A stretch of 64,000 nt of DNA from VBWE01 sp943372645 (lineage in GTDB: Bacteria > Bacteroidota > Bacteroidia > Palsa-965). Location: NCBI GenBank assembly GCA_943372645.1, contig CALRZN010000006.1, forward strand, positions 124,001-188,000, in the 5' to 3' direction. Shown here piece after piece: positions 23,659 to 33,800 of the stretch (positions within the stretch are counted from its first letter, which is position 1; each line of letters starts with the position of its first letter). The notes beneath the pieces are model-generated. The model was not told the origin of the DNA. It made no database searches and was given only the letters and a program-made list of their open reading frames with translations. Made by a program: the position numbers and the translations under genes.

Positions 23659-26082
23659 TCAGTAAATGGCCGGCCATTTTACCGGATCCGATTCGTGCAT
23701 CATGCTGTAAATGGAATCGTAGATGTCTTCGGTACCGGGTTTGCTGAAAAAGTCGCCGTCGGAACCATACGCCGGGCGGTGTTCGCGGGCGGTAAGTGTG
23801 CGCGGCTCACAATCGAGGTACGCATAGCCACCCTGTTCTTCAAGCACTTTCTGCATCATAAACGCAGTGGCACCACCGGGAACGTCTTCGTCCACAAACA
23901 GTACGCGGCTTGTTTTTTTCAGCGATTCGAGGATGTGGTGGAAACGGTCGAACGGAAGCAGTGTCTGCACATCAATCACCTCTACTGAAATATCGGCTTC
24001 CTGCAGTTGCTTCGCGGCATCGAGTGCGAGGCGCAGGGTAGGACCGTAGCTCACCACGGTAACGTCGTTTCCTTCGCGCAGCACTTCGGGAATACCGAGC
24101 GGTGTGGCAAATTCGCCAAAGTTTTTCGGGCGGCGTTCTTTCAGGCGATAGCTGTTCAGCGGTTCCACAATAATACCGGGATCGTCGCCCTGCAGCAGTG
24201 TGTTGTAAAACCCTGCGGCCTGTGTCATGTTGCGCGGTACACAAACGTGCATGCCACGCAGCGCGTTAATAATCATGCCCATCGGTGAGCCCGAGTGCCA
24301 CACGCCTTCGAGGCGGTGTCCGCGGGTGCGGATGATTACCGGGGCTTTTTGTCCGCCCATGGTGCGCCATTGCAGCGTTGCAAGGTCATCACTCATAATC
24401 TGCACAGCGTACAGCAGGTAATCGAGGTACTGCAGTTCTGCAATGGGGCGCATGCCGCGCATGGCCATACCAATGGCCTGGCCGATGATGGTACATTCGC
24501 GGATACCGGTATCGAATACGCGGATATCGCCGTATTTTTTCTGGAGGCCTTCGAGTCCCTGGTTTACACCACCGATGAAACCGGAGTCTTCGCCGAAAAT
24601 CACCACTTCAGGATATTTATCCAGGATGCTGTCGAAGTTGTCGCGCAGAATTTCGCGGCCGTCGCAGGTTTTATCGTCTTCGTAAATCGGGTGGTACGCG
24701 CCGATGTGCAGCGGGCTGCGCGCCGATTCGCTGTACAGGTTTGCGCTGTAACGTTTGTAATTATCGGTTGCTGATTTTTTGATCCATTCGCCGAGCAGTG
24801 TGCGTGCGGGCAGGTTTTCGGTGCGGCAGTAACGCATGGCCATACGCGCTGCGCTGATGATGTCGCGGCGAACCGGGTCCATCATGTTTGCCAGGTCGTT
24901 CCGCACTTTGGTGATAAACGAACCGTTTGCGCTTTGTGCAGCCAGCGTGTCGAGCAGTGCAAGCACTTCGTTCAGTTCGGTGCGGATGGGTTGCAGGTAG
25001 GCATCCCATGCAGCACGGCGGTCGTTCTTTACTTTTTCTTTTGCATCTTTTTCGATGGCTTCCAGTTCTTCGGCAGTGGCCAGATTTGCTGAAAGCACCC
25101 ATTCGCGCATTTTGCGGATACAGTCGAAATCAATTTCCCACTGCATGCGTTCTTTGGTTTTGTAACGCTCGTGCGAACCGGAAGTGGAGTGGCCCTGGGG
25201 CTGCCCGATTTCTTCTACGTGAACGAGTACCGGAACGTGTTCTTCGCGGCAGATTTTTGCTGCTTTCTCGTAGGTTTCTACAAGGTGCGGGTAATCCCAG
25301 CCCCGTGTTTTCAGGATTTCGAAACCGGGTTTTTCAGCTGTGCGCTGGAAACCGGCGAGGGCCTCGGAAATACTTTCTTTGGTGGTCTGGTATTTTTTCG
25401 GAACCGAAATGCCGTAGCCATCATCCCACACGGACATGAGCATGGGCACCTGCAGCACACCGGCTGCGTTCATGGCTTCCCAGAACAGGCCTTCGGAAGT
25501 ACTGGCATCGCCAATGGTACCGAATGCAATTTCATTGCCTTTGATGGAAAACTTTTCAAAATCGGGCAGGTGCAGTCCCGGGTTGTTGCGGTAGTGTTTT
25601 GAAGCCAGCGCAAGCCCGAGCAGGCGCGGCATCTGGCCGGCTGTAGGCGAAATATCGCCCGATGAGTTTTTGATTTTTGTAAGGTCCTTCCAGGTGCCGT
25701 CTGCATTCAGGCTGCGGGTGGCAAAGTGGCCATTCATCTGGCGTCCGCCCGAAGAAGGTTCTGCTTCCAGGTCGGTATGTGCATACAACTGGGCAAACCA
25801 TTGCTGTATGTTCAGTTCGCCAATGGCAAACATAAACGTCTGATCGCGGTAATAACCCGAACGGAAATCGCCCGGCTGGAATACTTTGGCCATGGCCAGC
25901 TGGGCCACTTCTTTGCCGTCGCCGAAAATGCCGAATTTGGCTTTACCGGTCAGCACTTCTTTGCGCCCGGTGAGGCTGGCTTCACGGCTTTCGTATGCTG
26001 TACGGTAATCGTTCAGTACAATGTTTTTAAACTCCTGCCATTGCGGCGAGGCGGTTCCTTTCAATTCTGCAACGTTGCTCAT
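23659..26082 (-). CDS. Fused alpha/beta E1 subunit of a 2-oxoacid dehydrogenase complex
   Basis: 807 residues. The N-terminal half is the E1 alpha, thiamine-diphosphate-binding part, with FGTIGDASTSEGLFWEAMN as the TPP motif near 190 and HSTSGSHERYK near 300 as the phosphorylation-loop region. A roughly 100-residue linker follows. The E1 beta half runs from about 475 (VVIFGEDSGFIGGVNQG, AELQYLDYLLYAVQ, SYGPTLRLALDAAKQLQ, LPFDRFHHILESLKKT). It most likely decarboxylates branched-chain 2-oxoacids or pyruvate, and needs E2 and E3, which are not in this window. I chose the ATG at 26082 (MSNVAELKG); the frame runs back to 26109 without added value. Confidence 0.92.
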   Translation of the reverse strand: MSNVAELKGTASPQWQEFKNIVLNDYRTAYESREASLTGRKEVLTGKAKFGIFGDGKEVAQLAMAKVFQPGDFRSGYYRDQTFMFAIGELNIQQWFAQLYAHTDLEAEPSSGGRQMNGHFATRSLNADGTWKDLTKIKNSSGDISPTAGQMPRLLGLALASKHYRNNPGLHLPDFEKFSIKGNEIAFGTIGDASTSEGLFWEAMNAAGVLQVPMLMSVWDDGYGISVPKKYQTTKESISEALAGFQRTAEKPGFEILKTRGWDYPHLVETYEKAAKICREEHVPVLVHVEEIGQPQGHSTSGSHERYKTKERMQWEIDFDCIRKMREWVLSANLATAEELEAIEKDAKEKVKNDRRAAWDAYLQPIRTELNEVLALLDTLAAQSANGSFITKVRNDLANMMDPVRRDIISAARMAMRYCRTENLPARTLLGEWIKKSATDNYKRYSANLYSESARSPLHIGAYHPIYEDDKTCDGREILRDNFDSILDKYPEVVIFGEDSGFIGGVNQGLEGLQKKYGDIRVFDTGIRECTIIGQAIGMAMRGMRPIAELQYLDYLLYAVQIMSDDLATLQWRTMGGQKAPVIIRTRGHRLEGVWHSGSPMGMIINALRGMHVCVPRNMTQAAGFYNTLLQGDDPGIIVEPLNSYRLKERRPKNFGEFATPLGIPEVLREGNDVTVVSYGPTLRLALDAAKQLQEADISVEVIDVQTLLPFDRFHHILESLKKTSRVLFVDEDVPGGATAFMMQKVLEEQGGYAYLDCEPRTLTAREHRPAYGSDGDFFSKPGTEDIYDSIYSMMHESDPVKWPAIY

Positions 26083-26254
26083 AAATGTAAATTTGTGGTG
26101 CGTGAACAAACGCGGATTCTTCTGCCCTAAAATTACATATAATCCCCCGGAATCAGATACGCTAACGGCTGAAACCGGAATCTTTTTTAAAGTGCAGTTT
26201 TTACGGGACTTTCCCGGTGCCCATGATAAAAGCGGTTTTCACCGTGCTGCACGT

Positions 26255-26284
26255 TTTGCCGGTCGGGCGGTTCGTGTATATTTG
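26255..26284 (+). promoter_or_regulatory. Bacteroidota promoter of the 223-residue lipoprotein gene
   Basis: TTTG at 26255-26258, 18 bases, TATATTTG at 26277-26284. The ATG follows 32 bases later. Confidence 0.75.
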
Positions 26285-26316
26285 TTCGGATTATCACCAA
26301 CACAAAAACTGTAATT

Positions 26317-26988
26317 ATGAAATTTCGTTTCCTGCCGGTAACTGCACTGGCTTCGTTACTGCTGCTCGGCGCGTGTTCGGGTAACACCGGTAAACCGGGT
26401 GCCGGCGATTCTGCTGCCGGAACTGCTCCCGGTGAAAACCAGTTTATCCTCGAAACATTACTGGCCTATCCCGACGAAGCCGCGTTGCGCAAACAGTTTG
26501 GTGATGCAGCAGTGAAACACGATACCATCTGGGGACCGGAAGGCATGTTTTATATGGGCACGTTATTATATCCGGGTACGCCGGATGAAGTGGAAATAAG
26601 CTGGGAAGACACGGTGCACAATGCAAAAATGATGTCGGCACAAACCGTTTGGCACACCGATTACAACGGCAACTGGAAAAAAGCCGGGCAATGGAAATCG
26701 GAAACCGGCGTAAAACTTGGATCAACGCTGAAAGAACTCGAAAAAATAAACGAAGGCGCTTTTAAATTTTACGGCTTTGGCTGGGATTACAGCGGCATTG
26801 TTTCGGGCTGGCAGAATGGTAAGCTGGAACCGAAACGGGTAATGGTTTCGCTCGGACCATCGAACCTGTCGGATAACTCGCCGGCGTATATGAGCCTGAT
26901 GGGCGACGGGGAGTTTACCAGCAACCTGCCGGATGCGCAAACCATGAACCCGGTAGTGGTGGAGCTGTCCGTGGGCCGCAAAGACTGA
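26317..26988 (+). CDS. Lipoprotein of unknown function
   Basis: 223 residues with a lipoprotein signal: hydrophobic stretch ending LLLGACSG, Cys at about 20. The mature part starts with a Gly/Ala/Pro linker. Later motifs include LLAYPDEAALRKQFGDAAV, GTLLYPGTPDEVEISWED, GNWKKAGQWKSETGVKLGST and FKFYGFGWDYSGIVSGWQNG. It resembles periplasmic or surface beta proteins, but I do not recognise a family. It is transcribed divergently from the E1 gene with its own promoter. Confidence 0.8.
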   Translation: MKFRFLPVTALASLLLLGACSGNTGKPGAGDSAAGTAPGENQFILETLLAYPDEAALRKQFGDAAVKHDTIWGPEGMFYMGTLLYPGTPDEVEISWEDTVHNAKMMSAQTVWHTDYNGNWKKAGQWKSETGVKLGSTLKELEKINEGAFKFYGFGWDYSGIVSGWQNGKLEPKRVMVSLGPSNLSDNSPAYMSLMGDGEFTSNLPDAQTMNPVVVELSVGRKD

Positions 26989-27129
26989 GCATAGCAGGTA
27001 AACGGTTGGTTTATTTTAATCTGCTGTAAATCAGCTATTTGTTAGTTGAGCGGGAAATGTGTGCAATATGCCCGAACCGGGGGCGTTTTAGCTATAGAAA
27101 TTACCGAAAGTCAAACTAACAAACAGCTC

Positions 27130-27324
27130 ATGGGCAGAACTACTACACTTTTTACCGACAATTTTAAGACTGAAGAGGAACAAGAGATGTTGCTTGAATT
27201 TGCATCCGAAGCGTATCAGTGGGAACCATCGGAACAAACGATCAACAACATACTCAACTACTCCAAAGCACTGGAAGTAAAACCTTCCGCAATGATTAAT
27301 CACATCGAGTCTGTGTTGAACTGA
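27130..27324 (+). CDS. Small protein of unknown function, 64 residues
   Basis: The chosen start at 27130 gives MGRTTTLFTDNFKTEEEQEM, then FASEAYQWEPSEQTINNILN and a C-terminal MINHIESVLN. The longer frame from 27046 adds 28 residues of low-quality sequence, so I reject it. It is soluble, acidic and probably helical. A terminator follows 27 bases after the stop. Function is unknown; the regular codon use and terminator argue that it is a real gene. Confidence 0.65.
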   Translation: MGRTTTLFTDNFKTEEEQEMLLEFASEAYQWEPSEQTINNILNYSKALEVKPSAMINHIESVLN

Positions 27325-27351
27325 ATGTGCGAGAGAAAAACAGACGAAAAG

Positions 27352-27381
27352 AATCCGGTCCCGTAAGGCCGGATTTTTTTT
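27352..27381 (+). terminator. Intrinsic terminator after the 64-residue protein gene
   Basis: Stem AATCCGG (27352-27358) with CCGGATT (27369-27375), followed by eight T in a row. Confidence 0.85.
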
Positions 27382-27408
27382 GTTATAATTCGTTTTGCTT
27401 TTTACAAT

Positions 27409-27416
27409 TACATTTG
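27409..27416 (+). promoter_or_regulatory. -7 box TACATTTG of the RNA methyltransferase gene
   Basis: Exact TAnnTTTG match 3 bases before the ATG at 27420. The message would be leaderless or the start lies slightly downstream. Confidence 0.45.
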
Positions 27417-27419
27417 CGC

Positions 27420-27959
27420 ATGCGAAAACGGGCAAACGATGAGCTGGAGCGGCTGAACCCGGAAGCCTTCCGGGAAGCGGAAAAAACACCGGTTATTCTT
27501 TTACTTGACAATGTGCGCAGCATGAACAATGTGGGTTCTGTTTTCCGCACCGCCGACGCATTTCTTGTGGAGAAAATCATTTTATGCGGGTACACCCCGC
27601 AACCCCCGCACCGCGATATTCAGAAAACCGCTTTGGGTGCAACAGAAACCGTCGCCTGGGAACATGTCGCCGACACGCTTGCCGCCGTTAAACAATTACA
27701 GGCCGGAGGCTGGGCGGTGTATGCCGTGGAGCAGGCCGAACAAAGTATTATGCTGCATCAGTTTGTTGCGCCGCCGCAACAGAAAACAGCCCTGGTTTTC
27801 GGAAATGAAGTGGAAGGCGTGCAGCAGGAAGTGGTGAGTGCGTGCAACGGATGTATTGAAATACCGCAGTTCGGCACCAAACATTCGTTTAACATTGCCG
27901 TGGCCGCAGGAATCGTGGTGTGGGAAGTGTACAACAAACTGCAGGCAAACAGGCGCTAA
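27420..27959 (+). CDS. TrmH/SpoU-family RNA 2'-O-methyltransferase
   Basis: 179 residues. The SPOUT knot motifs are present: motif 1 LLLDNVRSMNNVGSVFRTAD near 22, motif 2 ALVFGNEVEGVQ near 125, and motif 3 IEIPQFGTKHSFNIAVAAG near 148. The protein probably methylates a ribose in tRNA or rRNA; the target nucleotide is not readable. The start at 27420 is preferred over 27327, which would run through the terminator of the preceding gene. It converges directly on the next gene with no spacer. Confidence 0.92.
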   Translation: MRKRANDELERLNPEAFREAEKTPVILLLDNVRSMNNVGSVFRTADAFLVEKIILCGYTPQPPHRDIQKTALGATETVAWEHVADTLAAVKQLQAGGWAVYAVEQAEQSIMLHQFVAPPQQKTALVFGNEVEGVQQEVVSACNGCIEIPQFGTKHSFNIAVAAGIVVWEVYNKLQANRR

Positions 27960-28625
27960 CTATTTCTTTTTCTTTTTTACCGGCGGCTTCGGTTTTGTAA
28001 CGCCGCTGATGGAGTCGTTTGTCGCTTTCTGGATGGCAAAATAATCGCGGTACATTTTATTCAGTTCCCCGTTTATTTTGTGGGTGTAGGTGGCATCGTA
28101 CACAAACTCGCCGGTGTAGGGGCGGTAGTTGATTTTACTGATCGGTTTTTCAAGCACCGAAACATCGAGCCCTTTAACAGCCGGAAAAATATCAATGTCG
28201 AATGTAAATGAAGCCACTTTTTCGCTTCCGGTTGGAATGGTGGTTGCCACCAGCACTTTCTTCTCTACAAATCCGGGTTTGGTGATGTGAATGGTAAACG
28301 TGCGGTTGATGGGCAGGCGGAAGGCAAGGCGTCCTTTGCGGTCGGTGAGGCCACCCAGCACAATGCTGTCGTTTTCGTTTTTTACAAATACCTGTGCACT
28401 GTCGAGCGGCGGGTGCTGCGTTTTTACATCGCCGGTAGAAATGCGAACCATGCCCTGCAGGGCCAGCCAGTATTTTGATTTTCCGATCAGCGAATCTTCC
28501 GCCTGTTTGATCGGATCGTTTTCGGGCCTGTTGCCGGTATGGGTAAGCGGCCGGTTAAAACCGCTGAAGGTAAACAAGACGATAACACACGCCGCAAGGG
28601 CAGGCAAAAAAGAACTTTTTTTCAT
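27960..28625 (-). CDS. Exported protein with a carboxypeptidase-regulatory-like domain
   Basis: 221 residues. N-terminal hydrophobic signal (LPALAACVIVLFTFSGF). Residues about 80-145 form a carboxypeptidase-regulatory/CNA-B-like beta sandwich (DSAQVFVKNENDSIVLGGLT, GRLAFRLPINRTFTIHITKPG). A TYTHKINGELNKMYRDYF segment follows. The C terminus is a run of lysines (KPKPPVKKKKK). The domain is typical of the start of SusC-like and gliding-related proteins, but here it is alone. Function is unknown. Confidence 0.75.
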   Translation of the reverse strand: MKKSSFLPALAACVIVLFTFSGFNRPLTHTGNRPENDPIKQAEDSLIGKSKYWLALQGMVRISTGDVKTQHPPLDSAQVFVKNENDSIVLGGLTDRKGRLAFRLPINRTFTIHITKPGFVEKKVLVATTIPTGSEKVASFTFDIDIFPAVKGLDVSVLEKPISKINYRPYTGEFVYDATYTHKINGELNKMYRDYFAIQKATNDSISGVTKPKPPVKKKKK

Positions 28626-28726
28626 GAATCGGGTCCTGATTCGTTCGTGTAAAAGTATGCAATTTTAGTTTCGGTACCGAAAGCCGGTGCGGCTGCCGTT
28701 AGCTGAAGCAAAAAGCGTGCAAAAAA

Positions 28727-28758
28727 AACGACCTTCCTGTTACCGGGAAGGTCGTTTA
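28727..28758 (-). terminator. Intrinsic terminator of the SiaB-SiaC operon
   Basis: Stem AAACGACCTTCC with GGAAGGTCGTTT and an 8-base loop. On the minus strand a run of T follows. It lies 20 bases after the SiaC stop. Confidence 0.9.
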
Positions 28759-28778
28759 CAGTGTATGTTCAATTCCGG

Positions 28779-29159
28779 TTATTCCGAAACTTCAATCATT
28801 TTGAAAGGCACGTTGATGATGGCCTGGTAATCTTCACCGGCTTCAAGCATGTCTTCATCATCCTGTTCGTAATACCAGTTGATAATGATGGTGCTTCCGC
28901 CTTTGTGAATGGCTTCCAGTTTTTTGAATACATCGAGGATGCATTTGGACGAACTGGTATTAAAATATTCGAGTTGAATATTTACGTTGGTTGAACCCTG
29001 CGGTTTCTGCGCATAGCGTTCGAGGTACTCTACCAGCGGTTTATAAAACTCAATCGAGTTTTCCGGAATAGAACGCCCCTTGATCTCCAGGTACCCCGAT
29101 ACCATATCAAAATTGATCGTGGGTGTTTTCGGTGTGCCTTCTATAACTACTTTTTCCAT
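28779..29159 (-). CDS. SiaC-family regulatory phosphoprotein (DUF1987)
   Basis: 126 residues, the usual size. SiaC is an anti-anti-sigma-like (STAS-type) switch protein. In Pseudomonas aeruginosa it is phosphorylated by SiaB and dephosphorylated by SiaA, and the unphosphorylated form activates a partner enzyme. Here the motif LEYFNTSSSKCILDVFK places Thr68 where the phosphorylated Thr is reported in P. aeruginosa. Other signature parts are GTPKTPTINFDM at the N terminus and TIIINWYYEQDDEDMLEAGE. It is transcribed 27 bases behind the SiaB-like gene. Confidence 0.9.
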   Translation of the reverse strand: MEKVVIEGTPKTPTINFDMVSGYLEIKGRSIPENSIEFYKPLVEYLERYAQKPQGSTNVNIQLEYFNTSSSKCILDVFKKLEAIHKGGSTIIINWYYEQDDEDMLEAGEDYQAIINVPFKMIEVSE

Positions 29160-29186
29160 GCTATTACGGTATTGAAATGTGCGTTT

Positions 29187-29744
29187 TTATTGTGCTATTT
29201 TGATATTAAGACTGAAAAACGAATAATTGTCGTCAACCGGCTGGAAGTTGTAATTCAGTTTTTGTCCCGTTTTGCGGGCAATATCAATCATACCCAGTCC
29301 ACCGCCACCTTTCGATGACATCTCGCCGTTATTCAGTACTAATTTGTAATAATCTTTCAGTTCTTCCTTGCTGAGTTTATTAATTTCATCAAGGCGGTTT
29401 TTAAGTGATTCGACATTACCCGAGCGGATATAATTGCCGGTAATAATGTTGTACTGATTATCCAGTTTACCGATCATAAAAATGGCCGAGCGGATTTTTT
29501 TATCCGGTTCGCCATCTGTGCCTTTCGGGATCTCATCCATGTGATGGTAGAGGTTCTGGAGGCATTCGACCAGTACGTTGTAAACCTTACGTTTAATTTT
29601 AGGCTCCTCCTGCATATTATCGAGTTTGGTCTCCATAATCTGCAGGATAGAGGTCAGCAACTCGGAGGTAACATCGCCCTTGAAAGAGAGCATAATATTA
29701 TTACGCTCCATTTTGTCATAAAAATCAAAAATGTCCACCATCAT
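29187..29744 (-). CDS. SiaB-family protein kinase (DUF6272)
   Basis: 185 residues, a small GHKL-type Ser/Thr kinase related to anti-sigma factors. The N-box is seen in NVLVECLQNLYHHMD near 72 and the ATP-lid/G-box in SSKGGGGLGMIDIARKTG near 143. It should phosphorylate the SiaC-like product downstream. The start may be 29744 or the second ATG at 29741. A TAAATTTG box lies at 29782-29789. The SpoIIE phosphatase needed to reverse the reaction is encoded 1.1 kb upstream on the same strand. Confidence 0.9.
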   Translation of the reverse strand: MMVDIFDFYDKMERNNIMLSFKGDVTSELLTSILQIMETKLDNMQEEPKIKRKVYNVLVECLQNLYHHMDEIPKGTDGEPDKKIRSAIFMIGKLDNQYNIITGNYIRSGNVESLKNRLDEINKLSKEELKDYYKLVLNNGEMSSKGGGGLGMIDIARKTGQKLNYNFQPVDDNYSFFSLNIKIAQ

Positions 29745-29781
29745 ATGCGGGTGCGGTTGCTCGGCCTTTACTGGGCTAAGG

Positions 29782-29810
29782 CAAATTTAGACAAGTTTTT
29801 CAAATACAAA
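29782..29810 (-). promoter_or_regulatory. Probable promoter of the SiaB-SiaC operon
   Basis: On the minus strand: TTTG (29807-29810), 17 bases, TAAATTTG (29782-29789), 38 bases before the ATG. The spacing is 2 bases short of consensus. Confidence 0.55.
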
Positions 29811-29832
29811 AAAAAGAATTCGTTTTCCAGTA

Positions 29833-29868
29833 AAAAAGCCTGATCCGGCTTTGCGGACCAGGCTTTTT
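29833..29868 (-). terminator. Intrinsic terminator after the 276-residue lipoprotein gene
   Basis: 15-bp stem AAAAAGCCTGATCCG with CGGACCAGGCTTTTT, one G-U pair and a 6-base loop. The T run is present on both strands, so it may act in both directions. Confidence 0.9.
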
Positions 29869-29891
29869 ACAGGTTTTGTGTGGCTTTCGGT

Positions 29892-30722
29892 TTAGTTCAT
29901 TGTAAACTCAAACGAGTTGCCTTCAATGGTAATGGTTGCTTTGTTGTCGCAGGTTCCGTTTCCGAAATCAACAATACGCGCTGGTTTTCCGTCAGGCGTA
30001 ATGGTGTAGATGCCCTGCTGTATCCAGCGGCAGCCCATGCTTTTGATGATCGGGGTGGTAACTTCCACGGTAAATGTGCGGCCGTTGCGGTCGGTGCCGT
30101 TGCCGGTACCCGTAATTTTTACAATGTCGTCCGTAGCATCCAGGCCGGTATTCATGCCCTGTGTCCATTCAAACGAACGGGCGCAGTCCCAGAGGATGGT
30201 CCAGTCGTTGGCCGAACCGGTACATTTGCCGCCGGTAACGGTTTGTGTAAAGGTGTACTGCCCGGTACGGGTTACGGTTGTAGTGCCCTCGAACTTGATG
30301 CCGTTCACATAATAATCCTGGAAGGTGGCAGTCATCGTGGTGCCTACGGTGTAGAACGGACCGCTGTACACAATAATGATTTTACCCTTACGCACTTTCG
30401 CATCCACCGAGTCGGTGCAGCCGGTTGTGCCGTAATCAACGGTCATCGTAACCGGGAACTGGTTGGGCGTGGTAATAGTGATGGTTGCACAGCCCGACTG
30501 AACCTGTATCGGTCCCTGGTTCGGGTTGTTCCATTGTACACCGGGCTCGCCGATGCTGAATGAGTTTACGGCGGGCATCATGCGCGAAAATTCACTTTCG
30601 CAGATGGTGTTATCCGTTGCCGATGTGGTTTCGGTATCCTGGGTTTCCTTTTTGCACGAATTAAAAAGGAGCAGGGCCGAGCATCCGATTACAAATGCGG
30701 TTTTAAGTCCGGTGTGTCGCAT
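29892..30722 (-). CDS. Lipoprotein of unknown function between the two Sia-type units
   Basis: 276 residues. Lipoprotein signal ending LLLFNSCKK, Cys at about 23. The mature part is a Thr/Gly-rich beta protein with paired cysteines (GCATITI, GTTGCTDS, GGKCTGS, LWDCARS, SMGCRWIQQG, GNGTCDNK), suggesting disulfides. It is flanked by the SiaBC operon and the propeller-phosphatase. It has its own promoter and terminator, so it is a separate unit. I do not recognise the family. Confidence 0.8.
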   Translation of the reverse strand: MRHTGLKTAFVIGCSALLLFNSCKKETQDTETTSATDNTICESEFSRMMPAVNSFSIGEPGVQWNNPNQGPIQVQSGCATITITTPNQFPVTMTVDYGTTGCTDSVDAKVRKGKIIIVYSGPFYTVGTTMTATFQDYYVNGIKFEGTTTVTRTGQYTFTQTVTGGKCTGSANDWTILWDCARSFEWTQGMNTGLDATDDIVKITGTGNGTDRNGRTFTVEVTTPIIKSMGCRWIQQGIYTITPDGKPARIVDFGNGTCDNKATITIEGNSFEFTMN

Positions 30723-30820
30723 GGTCTACTGTGTTATGGCTATGTGTTAGTGTTTCTGGTTTTAAGCGTTCTACGGGCTTTGATTTAAAAAGTTCAGCGT
30801 GGTTTAATGCACCCGTTAAA

Positions 30821-30850
30821 CAAATATAGCTTTTTTTGCGGAGTTGCAAA
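30821..30850 (-). promoter_or_regulatory. Promoter of the 276-residue lipoprotein gene
   Basis: On the minus strand: TTTG (30847-30850), 18 bases, TATATTTG (30821-30828). The leader is about 98 bases. Confidence 0.75.
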
Positions 30851-30866
30851 CAGCCGTATTCCCCGT

Positions 30867-33800
30867 TCAGAAACGGATGCCGATTACAAGAATATCATCC
30901 ACCTGCTGCATGCTGCCCATCCAGTCTGATATGGTTTTCCCGAGGTATGTGCCTTGTTCCTGCATGCTCATTTCCTGGATGGTAATAAGCATATCCTGCA
31001 TGCGTTTTACCATGAATTTTTTGCCTTTCGGCCCACCGAACTGGTCGGCATATCCATCGGAGAACAGGTAAATTGTATCGGCTTTTTCAACGGTAAACGT
31101 GTGCGTGGTGTATTCCAGGTCGTTGTTGTCCTGGTGTCCGCCGATGGGATAACGGTCGCTGTCAATTTTAGAAAGCACGCCTTTTTTAACGAGTACGAGC
31201 GGGCGCAGGGCACCGGCATACTGCACTTCGTTTTTGCTGTCATCAATGCTGCACAGGCAGATGTCCATCCCGTCTGAGGTATCTTCTCCTTCAAACCGGT
31301 GATGGCCCTGTTTCAGTGCATTGCGCACACCTTCATTAAGTGCGGTAAGGATTTTTCCGGGTTCGGTAATGCCTTTTTCAAGAACGATCTGGTTCAGCAG
31401 GTTGTGGCCGATCATACTCATCAGCGCGCCCGGAACCCCGTGGCCGGTACAGTCAGCAGCAACAATCACTTTCCGGTTGTTTTTTTCACCGAACCAGTAA
31501 AAATCGCCGCTCACAATGTCTTTCGGACGATACAGTACAAATGCTTCGGGCAGGTGCCGGAAAAGCTGGTCGAGCGGGGGCAGCATGGCCGACTGGATCC
31601 GTTTGGCGTATTCTATGGATGCGGTAATATCCGCGTTTTTCTGGGCCAGTTCCGAGGTGCGTTCTTCCACACGCTGTTCCAGTATTTTGTTTTCTTTCTG
31701 GATGGCTCCCGTGCGGTAACGGATAAACCCAAAGATGCCGGCTATTATAATGAGTACCGACAACGCATAGAACCACGTGGTTTTCCAGAACGGCGGAATA
31801 ATCCGGATCTGCAGCGAAGTACCGGTCTCATTCCATACGCCCTCGCTGTTGGCCGCCCGTACCCGGAAGGTGTAGGTGCCGCCGGGCAGGTTGGTGTAAC
31901 TTGCAAAACGGTTGCTCGATGGTGGCGACCAGTCATCATCAAACCCTTCGAGTTTGTACTGGTATTTGTTTTTCTGCGGCATGGCATAATCCAGTGCAGC
32001 AAATTCGAACGAGATGTAATTGTCTTTCCACGAAAGTTCGATGTACTTTTTGTGTGTGATCTGCGTATCCAGCGCCACTTCTTTACCGAAGCGTTTGTAC
32101 GACGTTATCCATACCGGCGGTTTACCGGTAGTCTGGTTTATTTTATCCGGGAAAAACATGTTGAGGCCATACACCCCGCCGAAAAAGAACTCGCCGCTTT
32201 TGCTTTTGAAAAATGCGCCCTGGTTAAATTCGCCGCGCTGCAGTCCGTCGTTGATACCGAAGTTGCGGAATGCCGAACCGTTTTCATTCACCGCATCCGG
32301 GTCGAATGAAGAAATTCCTTTGTTGCTCGATACCCAGATTTTGCCTTTCGAATCAGCAAGAATGCCGTACAGGTAATTGTTCACCAGCCCGTCGTGTTCA
32401 GTCCACAGCCGGAATGAATTATCTGCCGCGTTAAATAAACTCAGCCCGTTGCGTGTGGCAATCCATATCCGTCCTTTGTTGTCTTCACAAATGCTGTTTA
32501 CAAAGTTGTTCGAAAGGCTGCGCGGGTTGTTTTTGTCATTCACAAACGCTTTTACCTCGCCGGTTTTTGTATTCATCCGCATCAGTCCGCCGCCGGAAGA
32601 AGCGATCCAGAGCTGCCCGCTTTTATCAAAGTGCAGCATGGCAATGCTGTTGCTCGAAAGCCCGCTCGTGGTATTATAATGTGTTACCTGGTTGGTCTGC
32701 GTATTCAGTTTATGCAGGCCGGTATCGAATGTACCGAACCAGATGTTTTTTTCCTGGTCTTCGGCAAGGCACAGCACGGTTCCTTCAGTCATAAAAACCG
32801 GGACACCGTAATGCGATACGTTACCGGTTTTACGGTCGAGTTTATTGATGCCATCGCCATACGTTGCGGCCCAGATGTTTCCGTCTGAATCTTCGAGCAG
32901 GGCAAGTATTACATCCTGCGCGGCGGTAGAAAGTTGTTTGTAGTGCGTGTATTTCCCGGTGCTGCGGTTGATGCTGGTGAGGCCGCCGCCATAGGTTCCT
33001 ACCCACACCTCGCCGTTGCGGTCTTCCATCACGGCCATAATTACTTCACTGCGCAGTGTATTTGTTTTCAGCGATTCGTCTTCAGTGCCTTCCGCCGGGC
33101 GTTCCGATTTTTTGATATGCGTGAATTTGTTCATCGAGCGGAAGTGCACATTTACTGCACCCACCGCGGCACCCACCCACATGTTTCCGTCGTGATCGCG
33201 CAGGATGCATTTTACTTCATCGTGGCGCAGCGAATAGGAATTGTGTTCATCGCTCTTGTGATTTTCTATGGTATTATTCTGCGGGGAGTAGATGTAAACG
33301 CCGCGGCCATAGGTGCCGAGCCATATTTTACCGGTGTTGTCAGCCGTAATTGCAAAAATGCGGTTGGGCAATGTGCGTTCGAGTATGCCACCCTGGTGAT
33401 GTACGTACGTTTTTTTATCCGGATCGAAAAAAACAACACCGCCGCCGTCGGTTCCCAGCCACAGTAAACCCTGCGTGTCTTCGTAAATGGCCCGGATGCG
33501 CCCGGTACGTGCCGCCATATCGGGCACGGTAATGATGCTTGATTTTTTGGCGATGATTTCCGAAAGCATTGGCTCCTGCACGGTGTAGGTGGTGAACTTC
33601 CCGGAGGCCGGGTCGTAAAGCGCAAGCCCGCCCTGTGTACCAAACCAGAGCCGGTTACGGCTGTCCTGGAAAACGGTATTTATAATATTGTGACTGATTC
33701 CCGATGCGTTTGTGGAATCGTACATGAAACGCGTAAACTTCCCGGTTTTTTTATCCAGCCGGTTCAGCCCCTTGTCGGTTCCCACCCACAGCTGCTGGCT

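Noticed and set aside
31299..32309. 336-residue plus-strand frame opposite the propeller-phosphatase gene
   Set aside because: It is the shadow of a gene with clear PP2C and propeller domains, and its own translation has no domain-like pattern.
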